From assembly GCF_007559435.1 (NCBI RefSeq), contig NZ_VMBP01000001.1:497406-561405 (forward strand): a stretch of DNA of 64,000 bases, in the 5' to 3' direction. The notes beneath the pieces are model-generated. The model saw only the letters and a program-made list of their open reading frames with translations, ran no database searches and was not told where the DNA came from. The position numbers and the translations under genes were made by a program. This document shows positions 43,939-53,754 of the stretch, in pieces (the stretch's first letter is position 1; the number at the start of each line of letters is the position of its first letter). Origin of the DNA: Ancylobacter moscoviensis (GTDB lineage: Bacteria; Pseudomonadota; Alphaproteobacteria; Rhizobiales; Xanthobacteraceae).

Positions 43939-45000
43939 ATGCACCGCCGTTCCCTGCTTGCCGCTCCGCTCCTGCTGCTGACCCCGCGCCTCGGCTTCAC
44001 GCAAGGTGCGGCGGCTGAGAACCCCTCCGCGACCGCTCCGCCCGCCGGAGCGCCTGAAGCCCAAGCTGCCCCGGCGGATGCCCTCGCCCCCATCCTCGAC
44101 CGCGCCGCCGCGCTCGAACCGCTGCGCACCGTGCTCGTCATCAAGGACGGGCGCCGGCTCATCGCGCGGGGCTATCGCGGGGCCTCGGTGGAACGCCCGG
44201 CCAACATCAAGTCGGCCTCCAAGAGCATCCTCGCCATGCTGGTCGGCATCGCCATCGACAGGGGCGTGCTGGAGGGGACGGACCAGAAGATCGCCCCGCT
44301 GCTGAAGGCCGACCTGCCGGATAATCCCGATCCGCGCCTCCACGCGATCACGCTCGGCAACCTGCTCTCCATGCAGGCGGGGCTGGAGCGGACCTCCGGG
44401 CCCTATTACGGCCAGTGGATCGCCTCGCGGAACTGGGTGCGGGCGGCGCTGGCGCGGCCTTTCGTCGACGAGCCGGGCGGGCAGATGCTCTATTCCACCG
44501 GCTCGACGCATCTCGTCTCGGCCATCCTCACCCGCGCGACGAAGCGCTCGACGCTGGCTCTGGCGCGCGACTGGCTCGGTCCCATCGAGGGATTTTCCAT
44601 CGCGAGCTGGGAGCGCGACCCGCAGGGCCTCTATTTCGGCGGCAACCAGATGGCGATGACGCCCGCCTCGCTGCTCGCCTTCGCCGAATGCACCCGCAAT
44701 GGCGGGCGCAACCGCGCCGGCCGCCAGGTGATCCCGCAAGAGTGGATCGCGCAATGCTGGCAGGTGCGCACCCGCTCGCGCTTCACCGGCGACGGCTACG
44801 GCTATGGCTGGTTCACCCGCGACATCGCCGGGGTGACGACGCATTACGGCTGGGGCTATGGCGGGCAGATGCTGTATGTGGTGCCGGCGCGGGGGATGTC
44901 GCTGGTCATGACCTCCGACGCCGGCGCGCCCGCCGGCCGCACCGGCCACCGCGACGAGCTGCACCGCCTCGCCGGGGAGATCGTCGCCGCGCTCGGCTGA
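43939..45000 (+). CDS. Serine hydrolase, beta-lactamase/class C family (exported)
   Basis: A 353-aa protein with a signal peptide (MHRRSLLAAPLLLLTPRLGF, then TQG) and a Pro/Ala-rich linker. The SxxK motif SASK (92-95, nucleophile S92) is followed by a YST motif (185-187) and a late GWGYGGQM segment at the place of the KTG box. Members include D-aminopeptidases, esterases and EstB-like beta-lactamase relatives; the substrate cannot be told. It acts in the periplasm. A start without a clear ribosome-binding site makes the N-terminus a little uncertain. Confidence 0.85.
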   Translation: MHRRSLLAAPLLLLTPRLGFTQGAAAENPSATAPPAGAPEAQAAPADALAPILDRAAALEPLRTVLVIKDGRRLIARGYRGASVERPANIKSASKSILAMLVGIAIDRGVLEGTDQKIAPLLKADLPDNPDPRLHAITLGNLLSMQAGLERTSGPYYGQWIASRNWVRAALARPFVDEPGGQMLYSTGSTHLVSAILTRATKRSTLALARDWLGPIEGFSIASWERDPQGLYFGGNQMAMTPASLLAFAECTRNGGRNRAGRQVIPQEWIAQCWQVRTRSRFTGDGYGYGWFTRDIAGVTTHYGWGYGGQMLYVVPARGMSLVMTSDAGAPAGRTGHRDELHRLAGEIVAALG

Positions 45001-45304
45001 GCAGGGGCGGCGGGGGCTGCCGAGGCGCGAATGAAAGCCGGCGGCTTTCGTGGGAGAGCGAACCGCGCCCGATCCGCGTGCATCGCGGCGATGCAGCGTG
45101 ATCAAAACGGCGCCAGAGGACGGCGCGCGAACCCTTTCCGCGCCTGGAGCCGGGCCGCCCTGTCGCCTCGGTCCAAGCGATCCGTCGCCTTTGTGCAACG
45201 CAGCAGCGCGGCGGCGGCGCTGGCATGCTTCCTGCTCGATTTCCCCCCGATCCGACCGCCCGCAGATCCCAAGCCACCGGGGCGGCATTCACGAGGGGAC
45301 AGCC

Positions 45305-46480
45305 GTGACGAAGAAGCCAGACGCTCCGAACTCGTCGATCGAAACCCTGCTCGCCGCCCGCAGCTTCACGCGCCGCGTGCTGTTCAAGGGCGCCCTCGCC
45401 GCGGGCACCATGGCCGCCGCCGGCCCCTATCTGGTGCGCGACGCCTTCTCCTCCTCGGGCGAACTGAACATCCTCAACTGGGCGGACGAGCTGCCCGAGC
45501 CGGTGATCCCCGAATTCACCAAGAAGACCGGCATCAAGGTCAATTCCACCCCGTTCTCGCAGAACGAGGAGCAGATCAACAAGCTGCAGGCGACCGAGGG
45601 CGAGGGCTTCGACCTGTGCGCCCCCACCCGCGACCGCGCCCCGCAATTCCAGGAGCTCGGCGTGCTCGCGCCCTACGACACGGCGAAGCTGAAGCTCGAC
45701 AACGTGCTGCCGGCGATGCTCGAGGGTTCCACCAGCGTGTGGACCTGGGACGGCGGGCTCTACCACGTGCCGCATTGCTGGGGCTCGGAGGCCATCGCCT
45801 GGCGCACCGACCTCGCGCCCGGCCTGACCTACGACAAGCTCTCCTACGGCACGCTGTGGGCGCCGGAGTTCAAGGGCAAGATGCAGGGCCGCCCGCACTC
45901 GCTGCTGCTCGGCATCGGCCTGTGGTGGGACAAGACCGGCAAGCTGCCCTCCAACCGTATGCTCGACGCCTTCAAGGACGAGGCGACGATGAAGAAGATC
46001 TACGACCCGATCCTCGAATTCGCCATCGCCAACAAGGGACAGGTCAAGCAGTTCTGGGATTCGGCTGATAACACCAAGTCCGGCTTCATGGAGAATGGCT
46101 GCGTCATCGGCCAGACCTGGGACGGCCCGCCGCTGTCGCTGAAGAAGGACGGCAAGCCCGTCGCCTACATGGCACCGCAGGAAGGCGCGGTGGCCTGGAT
46201 CGACGGCTGGTCGCTGCTCAAGGCGGCGAAGAACACGGCGCAGGCCTACGAGTTCATCAACTTCATCCACACGCCGGAAATCTCGGCGATGGTCGCCAAC
46301 GGCTCGGGCTACAACCCGGTGGTGAAGGGCGCGGACGCCTTCCTCTCCGAGGTCGCCAAGAAGAACTTCGCCGAAGCCTATCCCGGCAACGCGCTCGACA
46401 ACCTCTGGAACCGCCCGCCGGAGCCGTCGTGGTACGCCGAGCTGCGCACCCAGTACGCCGAGAAGTTCAAGGCGGCGTGA
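45305..46480 (+). CDS. ABC importer periplasmic binding protein, spermidine/putrescine type
   Basis: The GTG at 45305 (VTKKPDAPNSSIETLLAARS) has GAGGGGA upstream. The leader RSFTRRVLFKGALAAGTMAA is twin-arginine-like. The mature part starts ELNILNWADELPEPVIPEFT, the PotD/PotF-type beginning, with a WVGSE-like HCWGSEAIAWRTD and a WDGPPLSLKKDGKPV block. It should bind a polyamine or related cation in the periplasm and deliver it to the two permeases downstream. 391 aa is slightly longer than PotD. The 300 bp before it hold no gene and probably the operon promoter. Confidence 0.9.
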   Translation: MTKKPDAPNSSIETLLAARSFTRRVLFKGALAAGTMAAAGPYLVRDAFSSSGELNILNWADELPEPVIPEFTKKTGIKVNSTPFSQNEEQINKLQATEGEGFDLCAPTRDRAPQFQELGVLAPYDTAKLKLDNVLPAMLEGSTSVWTWDGGLYHVPHCWGSEAIAWRTDLAPGLTYDKLSYGTLWAPEFKGKMQGRPHSLLLGIGLWWDKTGKLPSNRMLDAFKDEATMKKIYDPILEFAIANKGQVKQFWDSADNTKSGFMENGCVIGQTWDGPPLSLKKDGKPVAYMAPQEGAVAWIDGWSLLKAAKNTAQAYEFINFIHTPEISAMVANGSGYNPVVKGADAFLSEVAKKNFAEAYPGNALDNLWNRPPEPSWYAELRTQYAEKFKAA

Positions 46481-46560
46481 TATTTTGCCGGCTTAATATG
46501 CGACCATCGAGCGGACGGCACGCCGCCCGCTCGCCTGTTCCCCGGTATTGAGGAAACCGC

Positions 46561-47640
46561 ATGGCCGCTGCCGTCGAGCTTGAGGGCGTCAACATCACCT
46601 TCGGCGAGTTCGTCGCGGTGAAGGACGCCAACCTCACCATCGAACCGGGCGAGTTCTTCTCCTTCCTCGGGCCGTCCGGCTGCGGCAAGACCACGCTCCT
46701 GCGCACCATCTCCGGCTTCATCGAGCCCACGCGCGGGCGGGTGAAGATCGCCGGGCAGGACATGAAGGGCATCGGCCCCAACAAGCGACCCACCGCCCTG
46801 ATCTTCCAGAACCTCGCGCTGTTCCCGATGATGACGGTGGCCGAGAACATCGGCTACGGGCTGCGGGTGCGCGGCGTGGCCCGGCACGAGCGCGACGAGA
46901 AGGTGAAGAACCTGCTCATCCAGGTCGCGCTCGCCGAGCACGGGCACAAGAAGGTCTCCGAACTCTCCGGCGGCCAGAAGCAGCGCGTCGCCATCGCCCG
47001 CGCGCTGGCCGTGGAGCCGTCGGTATTGCTTCTGGACGAGCCGCTCTCGGCGCTCGACCTCAAGCTGCGCCAGCACATGCGCACCGAGCTGCGCGCCATC
47101 CAGAAGCGGGTCGGCATTACCTTCATCTACATCACCCACGACCAGGGCGAAGCGCTCACCATGTCCGACCGCATCGCGGTGATGAATGCCGGGGTGATCG
47201 AACAGGTGGGCGACGGGCGGGCCGTCTATGCCGAGCCGCGCACGCCGTTCGTCGCCTCCTTCGTGGGCGAGAACAACCGGATCCGCGGGCGCATCACCGC
47301 CGCGGAGGAGGGGCTGGCGACGCTGGACACGCCGCTCGGCACGCTCAGGGGCCGCAATCCCGTCGGCCTCGCGGTCGGCGAGGAAGCGCTGCTGTTCGTC
47401 CGCCCGGAAGCGCTGACGCTGCACGACAACGGTTCCACGATCGGCTTCGAGGGTGAGACGCTGGACGTCGCCTATGAAGGCAGCGTCACCCACGTCACGC
47501 TCCGGGCACGGACCGGCCAGAAGATGACGGCGAGCATCGGCGCCAGCACCGGCGTCGCGCTGCCGGTGGCGGGCGAGAGGCTGAATGTCGGCTTCCGGCC
47601 CGAGGACGGGCTGCTGCTCGCGCATCCCGGGAGGCACTGA
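46561..47640 (+). CDS. ABC importer ATPase, PotA type
   Basis: A 359-aa ATPase: Walker A GPSGCGKT (37-44), signature LSGGQ (135-139), Walker B LLLDEP (156-161) and H-loop ITHDQGEALTMSDR. The C-terminal 120 residues form a TOBE regulatory domain (FVGENNRIRGRITAAEEGLA). It energises polyamine-type import with the binding protein and two permeases. It starts 80 bp after the binding-protein gene and the next gene starts one base after its stop. Confidence 0.93.
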   Translation: MAAAVELEGVNITFGEFVAVKDANLTIEPGEFFSFLGPSGCGKTTLLRTISGFIEPTRGRVKIAGQDMKGIGPNKRPTALIFQNLALFPMMTVAENIGYGLRVRGVARHERDEKVKNLLIQVALAEHGHKKVSELSGGQKQRVAIARALAVEPSVLLLDEPLSALDLKLRQHMRTELRAIQKRVGITFIYITHDQGEALTMSDRIAVMNAGVIEQVGDGRAVYAEPRTPFVASFVGENNRIRGRITAAEEGLATLDTPLGTLRGRNPVGLAVGEEALLFVRPEALTLHDNGSTIGFEGETLDVAYEGSVTHVTLRARTGQKMTASIGASTGVALPVAGERLNVGFRPEDGLLLAHPGRH

Positions 47641-47641
47641 G

Positions 47642-48652
47642 ATGAGCGGCAGCCTCGCCTTCGTCCTCGGCCTGCCCCTCGCCGTCGCGCTCGCCTTCTT
47701 CGCGCTCGCCGCCCATGAGCGGCGCACCGGCACCGCCACCGGGCCGGGCTTCTTCCAGCGCAACGGGCTCGGCGTCGGCCTCTACCTCATCATCGCGGTC
47801 GGCTTCTGGGCCTTCTTCATCATCCTGCTGCCGCAGCTCGCCATGGTGGACATGTCGTTCCGCCCGAAGCTGCCGCCGGCGCAGATGGGCGGGCCGAAGG
47901 ACGTCTACACGCTGGAGAACTACCGCTATTTCCTGTTCGGCTCGACCACCTCGACCGACGCGTGGAACTGGCTGCACATCAAGGCCTTCCTGCTCACCAT
48001 CGGGGTGAGCATCGCCATCACCGTGCTCAATTTCGCCATCTGCTACCCGCTCGCCTTCCACATGGCGCAGTCGGCCACGGCGGCACGGCTGCGCATCCTG
48101 CTGCTGTTGCTCATCCTGCCCTACTGGGTGAACGAGATCCTGCGCGCCTTCGCCTTCCGCGTGCTGCTCTCCTCGGGCGGCATCATCAACCAGATGCTGA
48201 TGGGGCTGGGGCTGACGAGCGAGCCGGTCGATTTCCTCGGCGCCGATATCGGCCTCTATATGGGCCTCAGCTACGCCTACCTGCTGATGATGATCTTCCC
48301 GCTCTACAACGCCATCGAAAGCCTCGACAAGAATCAGGTCGAGGCGGCGCGGGACCTCGGGGCGCCGTGGTGGCACATCCACGCCTTCATCGTCATGCCG
48401 CACGCCAAGCCGGGCATCGCCTCGGGCTGCACGCTGGTGTTCATGCTCACCGCCGGCGCGCTGGCCGCGCCGCTGGTGCTGGGCGGGCCGCGCACGCTGT
48501 GGTTCACGCCCATCGTCTATGACCGCTTCTACCAGGCCTTCAACTGGCCGCAGGGCGCGGCCTACGCCTTCATCCTGCTCGTCACCTGCATCGTCTTCGT
48601 GCTGCTGGTGCTCAAGGCGTTCCGTCTCAGCCTCGGAGAGATCACGCGATGA
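47642..48652 (+). CDS. ABC importer permease, PotB type
   Basis: A 336-aa membrane protein starting MSGSLAFVLGLPLAVALAFF. About six to seven transmembrane helices are visible, with the EAA-type loop EAARDLGAPWWHIHAFIVMP, which contacts the ATPase. An N-terminal helix before the usual PotB start is an extra feature. ATG follows the ATPase stop by one base. The 3' end lies in a threefold 15-bp repeat that continues to the start of the second permease. Confidence 0.93.
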   Translation: MSGSLAFVLGLPLAVALAFFALAAHERRTGTATGPGFFQRNGLGVGLYLIIAVGFWAFFIILLPQLAMVDMSFRPKLPPAQMGGPKDVYTLENYRYFLFGSTTSTDAWNWLHIKAFLLTIGVSIAITVLNFAICYPLAFHMAQSATAARLRILLLLLILPYWVNEILRAFAFRVLLSSGGIINQMLMGLGLTSEPVDFLGADIGLYMGLSYAYLLMMIFPLYNAIESLDKNQVEAARDLGAPWWHIHAFIVMPHAKPGIASGCTLVFMLTAGALAAPLVLGGPRTLWFTPIVYDRFYQAFNWPQGAAYAFILLVTCIVFVLLVLKAFRLSLGEITR

Positions 48653-48686
48653 TGGAAATGACGCGATGACGGAGATCACGCGATGA
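48638..48686. repeat. Triplicated 15-bp unit at permease gene junction
   Basis: GAGATCACGCGATGA at 48638-48652, GAAATGACGCGATGA at 48655-48669 and GAGATCACGCGATGA at 48672-48686 repeat with a period of 17 bp. The first copy ends at the PotB-type stop and the last contains the PotC-type start. Copies carry an ATGA, so the duplication separated a former stop/start overlap. Confidence 0.85.
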
Positions 48687-49570
48687 AAGCCGACCCGTTC
48701 CAGCGCGTCCTGTTCACGGTCTATATCGTGGTCTTCTTCCTGTACCTGCTCGGCCCGCTGGCGGTGATGGGCGTCTCCGCCTTCAACACCCCGCAATACC
48801 CGCAGGTCTGGCCGATCGAGGGTGTGACGCTGGACTGGTTCGCCATGCTGTTCGCCGACCAGGACATGATGACCGGCCTGCGCATGAGTATCTGGATCGG
48901 CCTGCTGGTGGTCGCCATCTCCGTGCCCATCGGGCTCGCCGGCGCCATCGTGATGACGCAGATCCAGGCGCGGGTGCGCTCGGCCTATTATCTCGTCGTG
49001 GTCTCGCCGGTGCTCACGCCGGGCATCATCATCGGCATCTCCACCGTGGTGTTCTGGCGCCAGTTCACCGGGCAAACCGGCACGCGCTTCCTCTATGACG
49101 GCGTGGTGCTCACCGTCCTGGGACAGGCGAGCTTCATCTCCGCCTATTGCATGCTGATCATCCTCGCCCGCCTGCAGCGCTTCGACCGCGCGCAGGAGGA
49201 GGCGGCGCTCGATCTCGGCGCCACCTACCCGCAGGTGTTCCGGCACATCTTGCTGCCGTTCCTGAAACCTGCGCTGGCCTCGGCGGCGGTGCTGGCGTTC
49301 CTGTCCTCCTTCGAGAACTACAACACCACCACCTTCTCCATCCTCTCGGACAAGACGCTGACGACGGTGCTGGCCGGGCGCGTGCGGCAGGGCTCGACGC
49401 CGGCGATCTCGGCGCTCGCCGTCATCATCGTCGCCGCGACGATCCTCGGCGCCATCGCCTACGAGGTCTACAAGCGGCGGGCCGACGCGGCGGCCGCGCG
49501 CCGCCAGCGCGCGGCGCTGGCGGAGGAGGAGGCCGAGCTTTCCGGCACGCCGGCGCCGGCCATGGGCTGA
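48683..49570 (+). CDS. ABC importer permease, PotC type
   Basis: A 295-aa membrane protein, MKADPFQRVLFTVYIVVFFL then YLLGPLAVMGVSAFNTPQYP, with six transmembrane helices and the EAA loop EEAALDLGATYPQVFRHILL. It is the second half of the permease heterodimer. It ends in a charged Ala/Glu-rich tail of about 25 residues. The start lies in the third copy of a 15-bp repeat, so its ribosome-binding site (GGAG in the unit) is itself duplicated. Confidence 0.93.
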   Translation: MKADPFQRVLFTVYIVVFFLYLLGPLAVMGVSAFNTPQYPQVWPIEGVTLDWFAMLFADQDMMTGLRMSIWIGLLVVAISVPIGLAGAIVMTQIQARVRSAYYLVVVSPVLTPGIIIGISTVVFWRQFTGQTGTRFLYDGVVLTVLGQASFISAYCMLIILARLQRFDRAQEEAALDLGATYPQVFRHILLPFLKPALASAAVLAFLSSFENYNTTTFSILSDKTLTTVLAGRVRQGSTPAISALAVIIVAATILGAIAYEVYKRRADAAAARRQRAALAEEEAELSGTPAPAMG

Positions 49571-49610
49571 GACGGGAAATCGTCCGCCCCAGCCCGTTCC
49601 CCGTTCCCCG

Positions 49611-50705
<1,095 letters not shown>

Positions 50706-50717
50706 TCAAACCGGCGT

Positions 50718-52094
50718 TCAGGCCCCGCTCTCGGCGCGGATGAGGTCGGTCAGGTCCGCCACCCGCCGCTCGATCGCGCCGTCCTGCGAACGGGCCTCGA
50801 CGTTCAGGCGCAGCAGCGGCTCGGTGTTCGACTTGCGCAGGTTCAGCCGCCAGTCGGTGAAGGCCAGCGACAGGCCGTCGGTCTCGTCGCGGGCGGGGTT
50901 CTGGCCGGAGAGCGCGGCCTCGACCCGCGCGATGGCGGCCTCGGGATTGGCGATGCGGAAGTTGATCTCGCCGGAGGACGGGAAGGCCGCCATGCGGTCC
51001 GACACCAGCTCCGACAGGCTCTTGCCGGTGCGTCCCATGAGCTCGGCCACCAGCAGCCACGGGATCATGCCGGAATCGCAGGCCATGAAGTCGCGGAAAT
51101 AATGGTGCGCCGACATCTCGCCGCCATAGATGGCGCCGGTGTCGCGCAGCGCCTGCTTGAGGAAGGCGTGGCCGGTACGGGCCTGCACGGCGTGCCCGCC
51201 GGCGCGCGCCACCACGTGCTGCGTGTTCCACACGACGCGCGGATCGTGAACGATGGTCGCGCCGGGTTCCTTGGTGAGGAAGACCTCGGCCAGCAGCCCC
51301 ACAATGTACTCGCCGGGAATGAAGCGGCCATTGTGGTCGAACAGGAAGCAGCGGTCGAAATCGCCGTCCCAGGCGACGCCCATGTCGGCGCCCGCCTCGA
51401 CCACCGCCCGCCCGGTGACCGGCTGGTTCTCCGGCAGGAGCGGATTGGGAATGCCGTTCGGGAAGCTGCCGTCCGGCTCGTGATGCAGGCGCAGGAAGGT
51501 CAGCGGCGCCCCGCGCTCGGCGAGTGCCGCGGCGATGGCGTCGAAGGTCGGCCCGGCCGCGCCGTTGCCGGCATTGACCAGGATGGTCAGCGGGCGGAGC
51601 TGCGTCTGGTCGACGAAGGACAGCACCCGCTCGACATAGGCCGCGCGCGCGCCCTCGGCCGGCACCACCGTTCCGCCGGGCACCGACGCCAGCTCCGGCC
51701 CTTCCGCCAGCGCGCGGATCGCCGCCAGCCCGGTCGCGGTGTCGAGCGGGGCGGAACCCTTCCGCACCAGCTTCATGCCGTTATAGTCCATGGGGTTGTG
51801 GGAGGCCGTCACCTCGATGCCGCCATCGGCGCCGAAATGCGTCACGGCGAAATACATTTCCTCGGTGCCGCACAGGCCGAGGTCGAGCACCTCGACGCCG
51901 CCGGCGGTGAGGCCCTCGATGCAGGCCGCCGCCAGCGATTCGGAGGAGGCGCGGCAGTCGCGGCCGATGACGACCCGCCGGGCCGACAGCGCCTCGACGA
52001 AGGCGCGCCCGATCCTGCGGGCGATGTCCTCGTTCAGTTCTTCTCCAAGACGACCGCGAATGTCGTAGGCCTTGAAGCAGGTAAGCATAGGCAT
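50718..52094 (-). CDS. manB: Phosphomannomutase/phosphoglucomutase
   Basis: A 458-aa alpha-D-phosphohexomutase beginning MPMLTCFKAYDIRGRLGEEL. The catalytic serine lies in TASHNP (96-101), the metal loop is WDGDFDRCFLFD and the sugar loop GGEMSAHHYFRD. The C-terminal phosphate-binding segment is LRKSNTEPLLRLN. It interconverts mannose-6-P and mannose-1-P. GGAG 4 bp before 52094 supports this start; frames further upstream are in the divergent promoter region. It is divergent from manC. Confidence 0.92.
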   Translation of the reverse strand: MPMLTCFKAYDIRGRLGEELNEDIARRIGRAFVEALSARRVVIGRDCRASSESLAAACIEGLTAGGVEVLDLGLCGTEEMYFAVTHFGADGGIEVTASHNPMDYNGMKLVRKGSAPLDTATGLAAIRALAEGPELASVPGGTVVPAEGARAAYVERVLSFVDQTQLRPLTILVNAGNGAAGPTFDAIAAALAERGAPLTFLRLHHEPDGSFPNGIPNPLLPENQPVTGRAVVEAGADMGVAWDGDFDRCFLFDHNGRFIPGEYIVGLLAEVFLTKEPGATIVHDPRVVWNTQHVVARAGGHAVQARTGHAFLKQALRDTGAIYGGEMSAHHYFRDFMACDSGMIPWLLVAELMGRTGKSLSELVSDRMAAFPSSGEINFRIANPEAAIARVEAALSGQNPARDETDGLSLAFTDWRLNLRKSNTEPLLRLNVEARSQDGAIERRVADLTDLIRAESGA

Positions 52095-52160
52095 CGCACT
52101 CCATCGAGCCAGTGGTGTGATCTGGATTTTTTGCAGTGCACCCTGTCGTTTGATTGTGGT

Positions 52161-52181
52161 CAAGCCATGATGTTTGGCTTG
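52161..52181. promoter_or_regulatory. Inverted repeat in manB-manC intergenic region
   Basis: CAAGCC (52161-52166) and GGCTTG (52176-52181) flank ATGATGTTT. They lie in an AT-rich 154-bp gap between two divergent GDP-mannose genes, the expected place for shared promoters and an operator. No promoter box is convincing by eye. Confidence 0.4.
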
Positions 52182-52248
52182 CCTTTATTCATAACGACAT
52201 TAGAGATAAATTCGACTTATCGCAGCGGTAGCAAATCACCGGCGCATC

Positions 52249-53691
52249 ATGCCCCATCTCTATCCCGTTCTTCTGTGCGGCGGCTCCGGCACGCGGCTCT
52301 GGCCGCTTTCCCGCAAGAGCTACCCGAAGCAGTTCGTCAAGCTCGGGGACGGCGAGACGCTGTTCCAGGCCGCCGCGCAGCGGATCGCCGGGCCGGACGT
52401 GATGGCGCCCGTCATCATCACCAATTCGGATTTCCGCTTCATCGTCACCGAGCAGCTGGCGGAAGCGGGCATCGATCCCGGCGCAATCCTCATCGAGCCG
52501 AGCCCGCGCAACACGGCACCCGCCATTCTCGCGGCGGTGCAGTTCCTGGCGGCGCGTGACCCCGAAGCCCTCCTGCTGGTGATGCCCTCCGATCAGGTCA
52601 TGCCCGACCGCGCGGCCTTCTCCGCCGCCGTGCGCGCCGGCCTTCCCGCCGCGGCCGACGGCCAGATCGTCACCTTCGGCATCCGCCCGACGCGGCCGGA
52701 GACCGGCTATGGCTGGCTGGAGCTGGCCCATCCGCCGGAAGAGGCCCGGCCGGCCGCCATTCCGCTCCGGCGCTTCGTCGAGAAGCCGGCGGCCGAGCGC
52801 GCCGCCACCATGCTGGCGGACGGGCGCTACCTGTGGAACGCCGGCATCGTCCTGATGTCGGTGAGGACGGCGCTCGCCGCCTTCGAGGCGCATGCCCCGC
52901 AGATGGTCACGCCGGTGCGCCGCGCGGTCGAGGAGGCCCGCACCGATCTCGGCTTCCTGCGGCTGGCGGAAGAGCCGTGGCGGCTGGCGGAGGAGATCTC
53001 CGTCGACTACGCGATCATGGAGCGCTCCTCCAACCTGCAGGTCGTGCCGTTCGGCGGCGACTGGTCGGACCTCGGCGACTGGGCCTCGGTGCTGCGCGAG
53101 GGCGAGCCGGACGCGCGCGGCGTGGCGACGCATGGCCCCGTGACCGCCATCGACTGCGAGGACACGCTGCTGCGCTCGGAAGCCGACAATCTGGAACTCG
53201 TCGGCATCGGCCTGAAGGAGCTGATCGTCGTCGCCATGCCGGACGCCGTGCTGGTGGCGGACCGCGACCGGGCGCAGGACGTCAAACAGGCGGTGACGGC
53301 GCTCAAGGCGAAGGGCGTGCGGCAGGCCGAGAATTTTCCGCGCGACCACCGGCCCTGGGGCTGGTTCGAGACGCTGGTCCTCGGCGAGCGCTTCCAGGTG
53401 AAGCGCATCGTCGTGCATCCCGGCGCCGCGCTGTCGCTGCAGAGCCATTTCCACCGCTCCGAGCACTGGATCGTGGTCTCCGGCACCGCGCAGGTCACGG
53501 TGGACGGCGAGGTGCGGCTGCTGACCGAGAACCAGTCCGTCTATGTTCCCCTCGGCGCGATCCACCGGATGGAGAATCCCGGCAAGGTTCCCATGGTGTT
53601 GATCGAGGTCCAAACCGGCACCTATCTGGGCGACGACGACATCATCCGCTATGAAGACGTGTACGCGCGGGGCCAGGGGGCAAAAGGCTGA
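52249..53691 (+). CDS. manC: Mannose-1-phosphate guanylyltransferase/mannose-6-phosphate isomerase
   Basis: A 480-aa bifunctional enzyme. The N-terminal nucleotidyltransferase has GGSGTRLWPLSRKSYPKQF and MPSDQVM, with FVEKPA further on. The C-terminal cupin isomerase has HPGAALSLQSHFHRSEHW and RMENPGKVPMVLIEVQTG. It makes GDP-mannose from mannose-1-P and GTP and may also supply mannose-6-P. With manB and gmd it forms a sugar-nucleotide supply for surface polysaccharide. ManC is divergent from manB; a glycosyltransferase follows. Confidence 0.95.
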   Translation: MPHLYPVLLCGGSGTRLWPLSRKSYPKQFVKLGDGETLFQAAAQRIAGPDVMAPVIITNSDFRFIVTEQLAEAGIDPGAILIEPSPRNTAPAILAAVQFLAARDPEALLLVMPSDQVMPDRAAFSAAVRAGLPAAADGQIVTFGIRPTRPETGYGWLELAHPPEEARPAAIPLRRFVEKPAAERAATMLADGRYLWNAGIVLMSVRTALAAFEAHAPQMVTPVRRAVEEARTDLGFLRLAEEPWRLAEEISVDYAIMERSSNLQVVPFGGDWSDLGDWASVLREGEPDARGVATHGPVTAIDCEDTLLRSEADNLELVGIGLKELIVVAMPDAVLVADRDRAQDVKQAVTALKAKGVRQAENFPRDHRPWGWFETLVLGERFQVKRIVVHPGAALSLQSHFHRSEHWIVVSGTAQVTVDGEVRLLTENQSVYVPLGAIHRMENPGKVPMVLIEVQTGTYLGDDDIIRYEDVYARGQGAKG

Positions 53692-53754
53692 CCGACTGCG
53701 AAGACGGGCCATCGCCCGTATCGTGTCTGCATGCCGGACTGACCGGGTAACAGA

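Noticed and set aside
44906-49246. Several long minus-strand frames (for example 44906-46270, 46378-47763, 47495-49246)
   Set aside because: They are antisense to the serine hydrolase and ABC-importer genes; sequence is His/Arg/Asp-rich shadow.
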